A stretch of DNA of 10,068 nucleotides from Candidatus Woesearchaeota archaeon (GTDB lineage: Archaea > Nanobdellota > Nanobdellia > Woesearchaeales > UBA10107): contig DUFL01000038.1 in assembly GCA_013331965.1 (NCBI GenBank), positions 1 through 10,068 on the forward strand, in the 5' to 3' direction. The notes beneath the pieces are model-generated. The model ran no database searches, had not been told where the DNA came from, and worked only from the letters and a program-made list of their open reading frames with translations. Positions 1-5,841 of this stretch are shown here, one piece after another. The position numbers and the translations under genes were made by a program. Position 1 is the first letter of the stretch. Each line of letters starts with the position of its first letter.

Positions 1-978
1 TTTTTCTTTTGCTGCTTTAGAACCATATGTCCCTGACCATTCTCCCAGTTTTTTCCCAAGATAATATCCGCCCTGCCAGAAACCTCTGTTGAACACTTTC
101 TCCAGCTCAGCAGTCCAATGCTTAATTTTAGTTTTAGTATAACTTCCATTAAAATAACTTTCAACAGCTTCCTTGTAAACTTTAGTCACTGTGTAGACAT
201 ATTCGGGGCTTCTTCCCCTCCCTTCAATCTTAAAGACAGAAACTCCTGCTTCAATTAATTTATCAATAAATCCTATCGTGCACAGGTCTTTAGGACTCAT
301 CACATATTTATTGTCAATTACTAATTCATCTCCAGTTTCCTCGTCAATTACTCTGTAAGCTCTTCTGCAGGCCTGCAGGCATTTCCCCCTGTTTGCAGGT
401 TCGTTGTACAACGCAAGACTCATCTGACATTTTCCTGAGATTGAGACGCACATCGCTCCGTGAATAAATAATTCAATCTTAACTAATTGCTTATTTGGAC
501 CTCTCATGTTTTGCTTCTTTATCTCCTTTGCAATATTCCTTATCTGCTCTAATGTTAATTCTCTTGCTAAAACAATCACACCTGCATATTTTGAAAAGAA
601 CTTAACCGCTTCAATGTTTGAAACATTTGCCTGAGTTGATATATGGACTGGAAGCTTTATTTTGTTTGCGTACTGGATTACGGCCAAGTCACTTGCAATT
701 ACTGCTGAAATCTTTGCTTTCTTTGCCGCATCACATAACTTTTTTATTGCTTTGAATTCATTGTCATAAACAACGACATTTAAGGTCAAATATGACTTAA
801 TATTGTTCTTTTTGCATATATCTGCTATCTTTTTCAGGTCTTTTACAGTGAAGTTATAGGCTGCCCTGGACCTCATATTTAACTCACCAACCCCAAAGTA
901 GATAGAGTCAGCCTTGGCCTGAATAGCTGCCGCTAAGGATTCGTATGAGCCTACTGGAGACATTAATTCGATATTCAT
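1..978 (-). CDS. U32-family (YegQ/TrhP-like) Fe-S protein, 3' end cut by window
   Basis: The reading frame is open from ATG at 978 to the left edge (326 codons). It starts MNIELMSPVGS, the usual U32 opening. The U32 signature lies at residues 169-187 (ELFIHGAMC...SGKCQMS), followed by NEPANRGKCLQAC (192-204), KDLC (230-233), KIEGRGRSPEYV (250-261) and, near the edge, FNRGF and LGEWSGTYGS. Cys177, Cys184, Cys200 and Cys233 occupy the positions that hold a [4Fe-4S] cluster in U32 proteins such as UbiU. Although named peptidases, characterised members of this family mostly hydroxylate RNA or quinones: TrhP makes ho5U34 in tRNA, RlhA modifies 23S rRNA, UbiU/V act on ubiquinone. The order and spacing of motifs fit the TrhP/YegQ branch best, so a tRNA or rRNA modification role is inferred. 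Full members run to about 400 residues, so roughly 80 are missing, probably the C-terminal barrel. It has its own promoter. The family is certain, the substrate is not. Confidence 0.9.
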   Translation of the reverse strand, partial: MNIELMSPVGSYESLAAAIQAKADSIYFGVGELNMRSRAAYNFTVKDLKKIADICKKNNIKSYLTLNVVVYDNEFKAIKKLCDAAKKAKISAVIASDLAVIQYANKIKLPVHISTQANVSNIEAVKFFSKYAGVIVLARELTLEQIRNIAKEIKKQNMRGPNKQLVKIELFIHGAMCVSISGKCQMSLALYNEPANRGKCLQACRRAYRVIDEETGDELVIDNKYVMSPKDLCTIGFIDKLIEAGVSVFKIEGRGRSPEYVYTVTKVYKEAVESYFNGSYTKTKIKHWTAELEKVFNRGFWQGGYYLGKKLGEWSGTYGSKAAKEK

Positions 979-1000
979 AAAAAGTAAGAAAACTGAGCAT

Positions 1001-1008
1001 TATTTAAA
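1001..1008 (-). promoter_or_regulatory. TATA box of the U32 gene
   Basis: The minus strand reads TTTAAATA, with 22 nt between the box and the ATG at 978. An archaeal start site about that far downstream would fall on the start codon, so the mRNA is probably leaderless. The box lies in the 33-bp gap behind the preceding gene, so the U32 gene can be transcribed independently of the nitroreductase operon. Confidence 0.6.
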
Positions 1009-1011
1009 CAT

Positions 1012-1542
1012 TTACACTTTCACAACTTTATCACAAAATTGTGCAATAACTGAAACAAGCTTGTTTGATTTCTCTTCATCTACTGCAAGGATGATAGTTG
1101 CAGTGCCTATGTTCCTTATCTTTGTTATTATGAAATGCATAAACCGCGCTACAGAATCCAGTTCATTGTACATAAGCAGTGTGCTTACCGAGTCGAATAT
1201 GAAGAAACCAAAATCATTCTCTTTCACAAGCGAGGTTATCGCCAGAGATAATTCAGTAAGGGACTGATTATTGCTTATATGGATGCAGTTTTTATCTTTC
1301 TCGACTCCTTTTCCTGCGCTGTCTATGAAATAAAGATTACCCACATTGACCCTTTTTTTCGAGAAATCAGACGAGATTATTCCGCTCGGCTTGCTCAGGC
1401 TTACGTATAGTCCTTTAAATTTCGATGTAAAGTAACTTACGGCAGATGCGCATGTAGAATTATAATCTGCAGGACTCGAAACCAATATGTATGTCCCTTT
1501 TGTTTTTTTAATCTCATTTAATTCAGCCAAGAGTTTGCCCAT
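1012..1542 (-). CDS. RecA/KaiC-superfamily-like protein lacking a P-loop
   Basis: This 176-residue protein has the alternating strand/helix pattern of RecA/RAD55/KaiC-type domains. Its clearest landmark is FFIFDSVSTLLMYN (113-126), which matches the KaiC-type Walker B strand with Asp117 and the following Ser, and the next strand (TATIILAVDEE, 147-157) also fits. Where a Walker A GxxxxGK[ST] belongs, after strand YILVS, the sequence is SPADYNSTCAS (22-32), with no Gly-Lys-Thr. It is therefore unlikely to bind ATP in the usual way. Related archaeal proteins are often linked to signalling or transcription control, but no role can be assigned here. It is the second gene of an operon: its ATG lies 2 nt after the nitroreductase stop and is preceded by the Shine-Dalgarno sequence AGGAGA. 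The fold assignment rests on pattern only. Confidence 0.6.
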   Translation of the reverse strand: MGKLLAELNEIKKTKGTYILVSSPADYNSTCASAVSYFTSKFKGLYVSLSKPSGIISSDFSKKRVNVGNLYFIDSAGKGVEKDKNCIHISNNQSLTELSLAITSLVKENDFGFFIFDSVSTLLMYNELDSVARFMHFIITKIRNIGTATIILAVDEEKSNKLVSVIAQFCDKVVKV

Positions 1543-1544
1543 GC

Positions 1545-2099
1545 TTATTTTCTCCTGCCGAACAATTCATAAGAAACAACATCCTTTAGCCCGTTTCTAT
1601 CCCTTTTCTTCTGGAATACTCCCTTTTTCTGATAGCCAAATCCTATCAATAACGGCACCACATCCTCTTTTTTAATCTTAAGAATTGATTTGACTTTATT
1701 TTGATGCGGAGTTAATAAACATGAATCAATGTTCAGATCCCGCGCTTCTAAAAGCATATTTAATGCAGCCATTCCTATGCACATATATGAATCATGAACA
1801 AAAGAATCATGTCCTTTGAAGCATGAAAATCCTCTTCCAGGGCAGAGCTTCTTTATCAAGACAAGAGCAACCATCAATGGAGCATCTGTGTGAAAGTCCC
1901 CGTAATTTGCTGTCATCGTCAACTTCTTTATCTTCTTTTTGTCCTCGATGACTATAAAGTGCCATGACTGACTGTTTCCACAGCTTGGAGCCCATCTTCC
2001 TGCATCCAGAATTTTGCCTAAAGCAGCGTCAGAGACCTGCCTGTTATCGAACTCATATGTAGTTTTTCTTGCCTTTGTCAAGCTTAGAAAGTCTTTCAA
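1545..2099 (-). CDS. Nitroreductase-family flavoprotein
   Basis: A 184-residue protein with the layout of the FMN-dependent nitroreductase family. RKTTYEF (11-17) stands for the usual RRSxRxF phosphate-binding start, then GRWAPSCGNSQSWHFIVI (34-51), the central helix DSYMCIGMAALNMLLEARDLNIDS and the C-terminal LLIGFGY (151-157). Such enzymes are soluble dimers using NAD(P)H to reduce nitro compounds, quinones or flavins; the substrate cannot be predicted. The start is TTG at 2097-2099. No ATG is available before residue 62, which would remove the FMN site, and the TTG is preceded by GAGGTG with 5-nt spacing. It is the first gene of a two-gene operon and is followed after 2 nt by the RecA-like gene. 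Unlike its neighbours it has a short leader and a tandem repeat at the transcription start, which suggests specific control. Confidence 0.88.
   Translation of the reverse strand: MKDFLSLTKARKTTYEFDNRQVSDAALGKILDAGRWAPSCGNSQSWHFIVIEDKKKIKKLTMTANYGDFHTDAPLMVALVLIKKLCPGRGFSCFKGHDSFVHDSYMCIGMAALNMLLEARDLNIDSCLLTPHQNKVKSILKIKKEDVVPLLIGFGYQKKGVFQKKRDRNGLKDVVSYELFGRRK
1551..1556 (-). promoter_or_regulatory. Shine-Dalgarno site for the internal operon gene
   Basis: AGGAGA on the minus strand, 8 nt before the ATG at 1542 and inside the end of the nitroreductase gene. It fixes the start of the downstream gene. A strong SD here contrasts with the promoter-proximal genes of the window, which appear leaderless. 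Confidence 0.7.
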
Positions 2100-2104
2100 T
2101 ATAG

Positions 2105-2110
2105 CACCTC
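2105..2110 (-). promoter_or_regulatory. Shine-Dalgarno site deciding the TTG start
   Basis: GAGGTG on the minus strand, 5 nt before TTG at 2099. The TATA box at 2137-2144 is 37 nt from the start, which leaves room for a leader of about 10-14 nt containing this site. This supports the TTG start. Confidence 0.65.
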
Positions 2111-2130
2111 TTCTATACTTGTTCTATACT
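2111..2130 (-). repeat. Tandem 9-bp direct repeat at the nitroreductase transcription start; possible operator
   Basis: Two exact copies of TTCTATACT (plus strand) lie at 2111-2119 and 2122-2130, offset by 11 bp, about one helical turn. They sit between the TATA box and the SD, covering the predicted start site. A protein bound here would block RNA polymerase, so an operator is a reasonable inference. No matching site was seen at other promoters in the window. Confidence 0.45.
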
Positions 2131-2136
2131 GAACCC

Positions 2137-2144
2137 TATTTAAA
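2137..2144 (-). promoter_or_regulatory. TATA box of the nitroreductase operon
   Basis: The minus strand reads TTTAAATA. The predicted start site is near 2112, giving a short 5' leader rather than a leaderless mRNA. Confidence 0.6.
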
Positions 2145-2265
2145 AATTGCGGTTTATTTTGATACTGATAAAGTTGGCACAACTACACGAAACCCAATAT
2201 AAAAACGAATTACTTGCGACAGAGGGATGGCTCCTACGGAGATGCAATTTTAACATAGTCAAAAT
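2145..2265. other. Intergenic stretch with no recognised gene
   Basis: First part of the divergent gap between the nitroreductase operon and pgsA. It holds no credible gene. The only structure seen is a small hairpin, CTCC-tac-GGAG (2231-2241). Reading frames through here continue across the hairpin and repeat to the right and have no promoter in place. Confidence 0.5.
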
Positions 2266-2294
2266 GCACAGCTCGGCTTTGCCGAGATTGTGTC
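2266..2294. repeat. 29-nt hairpin repeat, copy 1
   Basis: The sequence folds as CACA-g-CTCGGC-ttt-GCCGAG-at-TGTG. It is the same element as 5104-5132 and 5179-5207, differing only at positions that preserve pairing or fall in the loop. It is not followed by a T-run, so it does not look like a terminator. Confidence 0.8.
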
Positions 2295-2320
2295 ACAGTT
2301 TAGTTTTTACAGAGAGGGCT

Positions 2321-2389
2321 GAGTCGGTGCCAACTTTAAACAATTTTAGTTTATTATTATTAAAAACAAAAATCCTGCCGGGGCGCGGC
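2321..2389 (+). repeat. Degenerate copy of the intergenic repeat family
   Basis: It begins GAGTCGGTGCCAACTTT and ends near GGGGCGCGGCATACGA. It aligns with 5230-5293 and 7355-7416, which begin GAACGATGCTAACTTT and GAGCCGGCGCTAACTTT and reach GGGTGCGG at a similar distance. The middle is AT-rich and poorly matched, and the GGGATAGAACC end seen in the other copies is missing. This is a decayed or partial copy. Confidence 0.5.
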
Positions 2390-2408
2390 ATACGATAAAA
2401 TCAAAGGA

Positions 2409-2416
2409 TATTTAAA
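2409..2416 (+). promoter_or_regulatory. TATA box of pgsA-like gene
   Basis: TATTTAAA, 23 nt before the ATG at 2440. This predicts a leaderless transcript. Confidence 0.6.
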
Positions 2417-2439
2417 GGTCTGACAGGAATGCAATACAA

Positions 2440-2991
2440 ATGAAAAAGGAAAATATCTATAATCTGCCAAACTTGATATCACTAACAAGGATATTACTTA
2501 CTTTCTTTATTGTATATGGAATCATCACGAAGATTGAGATAACGATAGTTGCAGTTGCTTTTGTCCTTGGAATGCTTACTGACTTTTTTGACGGGCAGAT
2601 AGCGAGAAGATGGAAATTAGTCACAGAATTCGGAAGAAAGTTTGACATGGTGGCGGACAGGTTTTTGATGATTGGAACGGCAGCAGCATTCATAATATCT
2701 TACAATGGAATAATGACACAGAACCACTGGATACAGGTCAGCATGATATTATCGAGGGAGATTCTTTCCGCTCCTTTTGTGATCTACAGCCGCATAGCGA
2801 AGAACGGAAAGATTCCTCGCGCAAAATTCATAGGAAAGCTGACAACATTCATGCAGGGAGTTTCATTCCCTTTGGTAATTATGGGAATATTCTACGATAA
2901 ATTCGAGTTTTCAATATACTTGGCGATAGCGACAGGTATAATAGGGATACTGTCAGGACTGCAAAATGTAAAAGATTTATCTGAAAAATAA
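2440..2991 (+). CDS. pgsA: CDP-alcohol phosphatidyltransferase (PgsA-like)
   Basis: An integral membrane enzyme of 183 residues that moves a phospho-alcohol from a CDP-activated lipid. The family motif is complete: Asp48, Asp51-Gly52, Ala55-Arg56, Gly65, Asp69 and Asp73, the set that binds the divalent metal and CDP. The N-terminus NLPNLISLTRILL (8-20) is typical of phosphatidylglycerophosphate synthases. Hydrophobic segments appear near 12-30, 32-47, 76-90, 100-120, 144-155 and 158-175, giving the six-helix family layout. In an archaeon the lipid would be CDP-archaeol and the acceptor possibly glycerol-3-phosphate or another polyol; inositol or serine cannot be excluded from sequence alone. 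It has its own promoter and runs tail-to-tail into thrS with a 51-bp gap. Confidence 0.9.
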   Translation: MKKENIYNLPNLISLTRILLTFFIVYGIITKIEITIVAVAFVLGMLTDFFDGQIARRWKLVTEFGRKFDMVADRFLMIGTAAAFIISYNGIMTQNHWIQVSMILSREILSAPFVIYSRIAKNGKIPRAKFIGKLTTFMQGVSFPLVIMGIFYDKFEFSIYLAIATGIIGILSGLQNVKDLSEK

Positions 2992-2992
2992 A

Positions 2993-3003
2993 TATTTTTA
3001 TTT
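2993..3003 (+). terminator. T-rich run after pgsA, possible archaeal terminator
   Basis: TATTTTTATTT begins one base after the pgsA stop, in the convergent gap with thrS. Archaeal polymerase can stop at T-runs without a hairpin, and none is seen here. The AT-rich background makes this a weak call. Confidence 0.35.
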
Positions 3004-3042
3004 GATAAAGCGAACATTAATAACACATAATTCTTAAAATAA

Positions 3043-4938
3043 TTATTTCTTATCTTCAATCTCTTTATTAATATTTTTCAAAAATTCATCAATCTTGACT
3101 TCTCCAAGTATTTGATTATCTCTTGTTCTGACATTTATCGTCTTATTCTGCATCTCCCTATCTCCAACAACAAGAATATAATTAAAGTGCTGGATCTCTG
3201 CATCCCTGACTTTTTTAGGAGTTGATTCTACTCTTTTGTCAGTCTCAACCCTGAACCCCGCTTCAAACAATCTTGCATAAACTTCATCTGCATAAGGAAT
3301 GTGCCTGTCCGCAATAGGTAATATCTTAATCTGATTTGGATTCAGCCAGAGAGGAAATTTACCCGCATACTGCTCAATCAGTATTCCTAAAAATCTTTCA
3401 ACCGAACCTAAAATTGCCCTGTGAATCATTACAGGAGTTTTCTTTGTTCCGTCTTTGGCCTCGTAAGTCGCTTCGAATCTTGCAGGCATTGAAAAATCAA
3501 TCTGGATTGTTCCGCACTGCCAGTTTCTTCCAAGTGCATCCTTGATGTTAAATTCAATTTTAGGGCCGTAAAAGGCACCCTCTCCGGGCTTTATCCTGTG
3601 CAGCAATTTTCTCGCTTCAACTGCCTTGAACAAGGCATTTGTTGCTATATCCCATGCTTCCCTGCTTCCCATAGCTTTTTCAGGTCTTGTCGCAATAAAC
3701 GTTTCAAAATCAAACCCAAATGTTGAATAAACTTTTTTAGCATAATCAATCATATCTAAAATTTCATCCTGCATCTGCCCCTCTGTGCAGAAAACATGGG
3801 CATCATCCTGTGTAAATGCCCTGACCCTGAACAGCCCGTTCAGAACTCCTGAAAGTTCATGCCTGTGCACAAATCCAAATTCAGCATTCCTTAATGGAAG
3901 TTCTCTGTATGAATGAAGCCTTGATTTGTAAATAAGAAGACCTCCTGGACAGTTCATTGGTTTTACTGCAAAGTCTCTTTCATCAATCTTTGAGAAATAC
4001 ATGTTTTCCTTGAAATTGTCATAATGTCCTGAAAGCTTCCATAATGACTGGTCTAAAATCATAGGAGTTGCTATCTCATTATATCTTCTCAGTTTGTTCT
4101 CTTCTCTTGCAAGATTGATAAGAGCCTCATACAGTATTTTTCCTTTTGGATGCCAAAAAATGGAGCCGGGGCTTTCTTCATGGACAGAAAATAAATCCAT
4201 GTCTTTTCCTATCGTTCTGTGATTTCTTTTTTCTGCTTCTTCAAGCATTTTCACATAATTATCAATATCTTTTTTATCAGTAAATGAAATGCCGTATATC
4301 CTCTGCAATGATTTATTCTTTGCATCTCCTCTCCAGTAAGCAGAGGATATTTTTGTTATCTTGAACGACTTTATCATAGAAGTATTTGGAACATGAGGTC
4401 CGCGGCATAAATCAATAAACTTTCCCTGCTTATATGCCGTTATTTTTTCTTTATCTGCAATCTCTTTGATTAATTCTGTTTTGTAAGCATTGTCTTTGAA
4501 CATTTTCAAAGCTTCTGCCCTTGTTAATTCGACTCTTTCTATCGGAACTTTTCTGTCAGCAATTTCCTTCATTCTCTTTTCTATTTTTTCAAGGTCAGAA
4601 GGAGTAAAAGGAGAGTGCTCAATATCATAATAAAATCCTTCTTCAACGACAGGACCGATTGTTAATTTTGCTTCAGGGAATAACTCAACAACTGCATTTG
4701 CTAGTAAATGAGCAGAAGAATGCCTGAAGATCTCAACACCTTCTCTGTCTTTGAAAGTCAATATCCTGATTTTAGAATTCTTTTCTATTGGAATGGATAA
4801 ATCCTGTATTGTTCCATTGACTTCAATAGCCAAAGCTGCCATAGCCAGCCTTTCTCCTATCTTCTTGGCTATATCTAAACCAGTTACTCCTTTTTTGAAC
4901 TCCTCACCCTTACCATCGGGCAAAGTAATCTTTACCAT
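3043..4938 (-). CDS. thrS: Threonyl-tRNA synthetase, bacterial type with TGS and editing domains
   Basis: ThrRS charges tRNA-Thr and removes mischarged serine. All bacterial-type domains are present; residue numbers count from the upstream ATG at 4950. They are TGS (about 5-65), editing domain with HSSAH (77-81) and CRGPH (182-186), and a class II core with zinc ligands Cys334, His385 and His510. Motif 2 is RHELSGVLNGLFRVRAFTQD (363-382), motif 3 surrounds HRAILGSVERFLG (510-522), and the anticodon-binding domain fills the C-terminus. The size (631-635) matches E. coli ThrRS (642). The start at 4936-4938 (MVKITLPDGK) is preferred because the TATA box is 22 nt upstream, the spacing used throughout the window; from 4950 it would be only 10 nt. 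Most archaea have a ThrRS with a D-aminoacyl-tRNA deacylase-like editing domain instead, so this form points to a bacterial origin. Confidence 0.97.
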   Translation of the reverse strand: MVKITLPDGKGEEFKKGVTGLDIAKKIGERLAMAALAIEVNGTIQDLSIPIEKNSKIRILTFKDREGVEIFRHSSAHLLANAVVELFPEAKLTIGPVVEEGFYYDIEHSPFTPSDLEKIEKRMKEIADRKVPIERVELTRAEALKMFKDNAYKTELIKEIADKEKITAYKQGKFIDLCRGPHVPNTSMIKSFKITKISSAYWRGDAKNKSLQRIYGISFTDKKDIDNYVKMLEEAEKRNHRTIGKDMDLFSVHEESPGSIFWHPKGKILYEALINLAREENKLRRYNEIATPMILDQSLWKLSGHYDNFKENMYFSKIDERDFAVKPMNCPGGLLIYKSRLHSYRELPLRNAEFGFVHRHELSGVLNGLFRVRAFTQDDAHVFCTEGQMQDEILDMIDYAKKVYSTFGFDFETFIATRPEKAMGSREAWDIATNALFKAVEARKLLHRIKPGEGAFYGPKIEFNIKDALGRNWQCGTIQIDFSMPARFEATYEAKDGTKKTPVMIHRAILGSVERFLGILIEQYAGKFPLWLNPNQIKILPIADRHIPYADEVYARLFEAGFRVETDKRVESTPKKVRDAEIQHFNYILVVGDREMQNKTINVRTRDNQILGEVKIDEFLKNINKEIEDKK

Positions 4939-4960
4939 AATTATAGGCATTTAGAAGCTT

Positions 4961-4968
4961 TATTTAAA
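4961..4968 (-). promoter_or_regulatory. TATA box of thrS
   Basis: The minus strand reads TTTAAATA, 22 nt from the ATG at 4938. The inserted element's flanking repeat begins only 6 bp upstream, so the insertion stopped just short of the core promoter. Confidence 0.65.
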
Positions 4969-4974
4969 GGTTTT

Positions 4975-4983
4975 GCTCGAATT
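4975..4983. repeat. 9-bp flanking direct repeat, left copy (putative target-site duplication)
   Basis: GCTCGAATT is identical to 5339-5347. The bases on either side differ, so the match is exactly 9 bp. It directly abuts the left inverted repeat. Confidence 0.7.
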
Positions 4984-5031
4984 GACTCTATCCCGAAAGT
5001 CGTTATCACCATTACTAATACTTGATTGAAA

Positions 5032-5042
5032 GTTAGCGTCAG
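5032..5042 (-). repeat. Inverted copy of the CTAAC repeat motif
   Basis: The minus strand reads CTGACGCTAAC, followed by TTTCAATC. This is the same core as the plus-strand copies at 5230 and 7355, facing the other way inside the element. Confidence 0.5.
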
Positions 5043-5103
5043 GTGTGAGTGATAGATAAATAAGAATAAACTGAGTTGAGGGGGTTGCAACAGCGTAAGC
5101 TGT

Positions 5104-5132
5104 GCACAGCTCGACTTTGTCGAGATTGTGTC
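5104..5132. repeat. 29-nt hairpin repeat, copy 2
   Basis: CACA-g-CTCGAC-ttt-GTCGAG-at-TGTG. Compared with copies 1 and 3, a G-C pair in the stem is replaced by an A-T pair on both strands, so pairing is kept. Confidence 0.85.
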
Positions 5133-5153
5133 CCTTGCGGGGTTTCAGCGATA

Positions 5154-5179
5154 CCCGATCTGAACTTTGTTCAGATGGG
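5154..5179. repeat. Hairpin between the two 29-nt repeats
   Basis: CCC, one bulged g, ATCTGAAC, loop ttt, GTTCAGAT, GGG: 11 paired bases and a TTT loop like the neighbouring hairpins, but a different stem sequence. Three hairpins in a row make this part of the element strongly foldable. Confidence 0.75.
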
Positions 5180-5207
5180 CACAGCTCGGCTATGCCGAGA
5201 TTGTGTC
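5179..5207. repeat. 29-nt hairpin repeat, copy 3
   Basis: CACA-g-CTCGGC-tat-GCCGAG-at-TGTG. The stem is identical to copy 1; only the loop centre differs. Confidence 0.85.
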
Positions 5208-5229
5208 AGATAAGTTAGAATTACATCGC

Positions 5230-5338
5230 GAACGATGCTAACTTTTCGTTTAGTTATTAAAATGAAGATAATCCGGAATGGGTGCGGCACAGTAACCTAG
5301 TCGGTGCTAACGACAAATCGCAGATTTGGGATAGAACC
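5230..5338 (+). repeat. Intergenic repeat family, copy inside the mobile element (right half)
   Basis: It aligns along its length with 7355-7459. Shared blocks in order are GCTAACTTTT, ATGGGTGCGG, GTCGRTGCTAACGRCAAATC and GATTTGGGATAGAACC. The last two blocks form the hairpin CAAATC-gca-GATTTG; the loop differs between copies while the stem is kept. Confidence 0.75.
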
Positions 5339-5347
5339 GCTCGAATT
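5339..5347. repeat. 9-bp flanking direct repeat, right copy
   Basis: GCTCGAATT, identical to 4975-4983, two bases from the stop codon of the neighbouring gene. Confidence 0.7.
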
Positions 5348-5349
5348 AC

Positions 5350-5724
5350 TTAATGACAACCATTGACCTGGCCGTTCTGAGGATTATAATACAGTCCTGT
5401 CTCAGGATGATAATTCATCGCTATCTCTTTCATGCTTGCTTTCTTCAGCGCAGCTACTGCCCGCAAGACCAGCTCATACTCAGGCAATTCTCTTATATCA
5501 ATCTGATATTGAGTTCCTTCCATCACGCTTTGGGCAAGGGTATTTAGTTCCTGGACATGATTGTTGAACATCATCCTTGATGCTTTTACTCCGGAAATTC
5601 TGAGATTCTCTTCTGTCAGGATATTGATAGAGATATCTGTCTTCACGGAGTCTGCTGTGATTCCAGCATTAGTAGTTACTTTATCCTCCAATATTTTATC
5701 AGAAACTGCTGCACCACCACTCAT
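5350..5724 (-). CDS. Unrecognised 124-residue protein
   Basis: No family is recognised. The protein looks soluble, with no signal peptide or membrane segment. The N-terminal third (MSGGAAVSDKILEDK...) is rich in small and polar residues. The middle (about 45-105) looks helical (NNHVQELNTLAQSVMEG, PEYELVLRAVAALKKASMKE). The tail has a NYHPETGLYYNPQNG stretch ending in Gly-Cys-His. That it is a real gene is supported by the TATA box 22 nt before its ATG and by the lack of any competing frame. It is divergent from 5842-6204 across 117 bp, so the two may be co-regulated. The inserted element begins just after its stop. Confidence 0.65.
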   Translation of the reverse strand: MSGGAAVSDKILEDKVTTNAGITADSVKTDISINILTEENLRISGVKASRMMFNNHVQELNTLAQSVMEGTQYQIDIRELPEYELVLRAVAALKKASMKEIAMNYHPETGLYYNPQNGQVNGCH

Positions 5725-5746
5725 ATAATTTTTTACGGCTGCTCAC

Positions 5747-5753
5747 TATATAA
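5747..5753 (-). promoter_or_regulatory. TATA box of the 5350-5724 gene
   Basis: The minus strand reads TTATATA, 22 nt before the ATG at 5724. This predicts a leaderless transcript. Confidence 0.6.
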
Positions 5754-5809
5754 GTATTTTGTTACCACGATAAAGTGTGACGACAGCATTTTTTCTGCAA
5801 AAAACAAAA

Positions 5810-5817
5810 TTTATATA
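5810..5817 (+). promoter_or_regulatory. TATA box of the 5842-6204 gene
   Basis: TTTATATA, 24 nt before the ATG at 5842. The AT-rich stretch just upstream (TTTTTT-ctgc-AAAAAA) is palindromic and lies between the two divergent promoters. Confidence 0.65.
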
Positions 5818-5841
5818 AACAAGGATTAAATAAAAAATCAC

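Larger units (their letters stand above)
4984..5338. mobile_element. MITE-like non-autonomous element with terminal inverted repeats, 355 bp
   Basis: The element is bounded by 9-bp direct repeats and by imperfect inverted repeats. The left end (4984-5010) starts GACTCTATCCC and ends GTCGTTATCACC; the right end (5338 back to 5303) starts GGTTCTATCCC and ends GTCGTTAGCACC. Twenty of these 23 positions agree, and the right end differs mainly by a 9-nt insertion that forms the small hairpin AAATC-tgc-GATTT. The inside holds no credible gene. It is full of hairpins: two 29-nt hairpin repeats, CCC-g-ATCTGAAC-ttt-GTTCAGAT-GGG (5154-5179), GGGT/ACCC (5140-5156) and CATCG-cgaa-CGATG (5224-5237). Removing it with one flanking copy leaves the 5350-5724 stop codon almost touching the thrS promoter, the compact spacing seen elsewhere. 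The transposase that would move it is not in the window. It could alternatively be a structured RNA that happens to carry the direct repeat. Confidence 0.65.

Noticed and set aside
2266..2294. Hairpin as an intrinsic terminator
   Set aside because: No T-run follows, no gene ends nearby (both flanking genes point away), and the same hairpin recurs inside the mobile element.
2147..2398. 83-codon open frame on the plus strand
   Set aside because: It runs through the hairpin and degenerate repeat, has no TATA box at the expected distance, and its composition is not protein-like.
5104..5207. CRISPR-like array from 29-nt repeats
   Set aside because: Only two copies are adjacent. The 46-nt interval contains its own hairpin, the third copy is nearly 3 kb away, and no cas gene is present.
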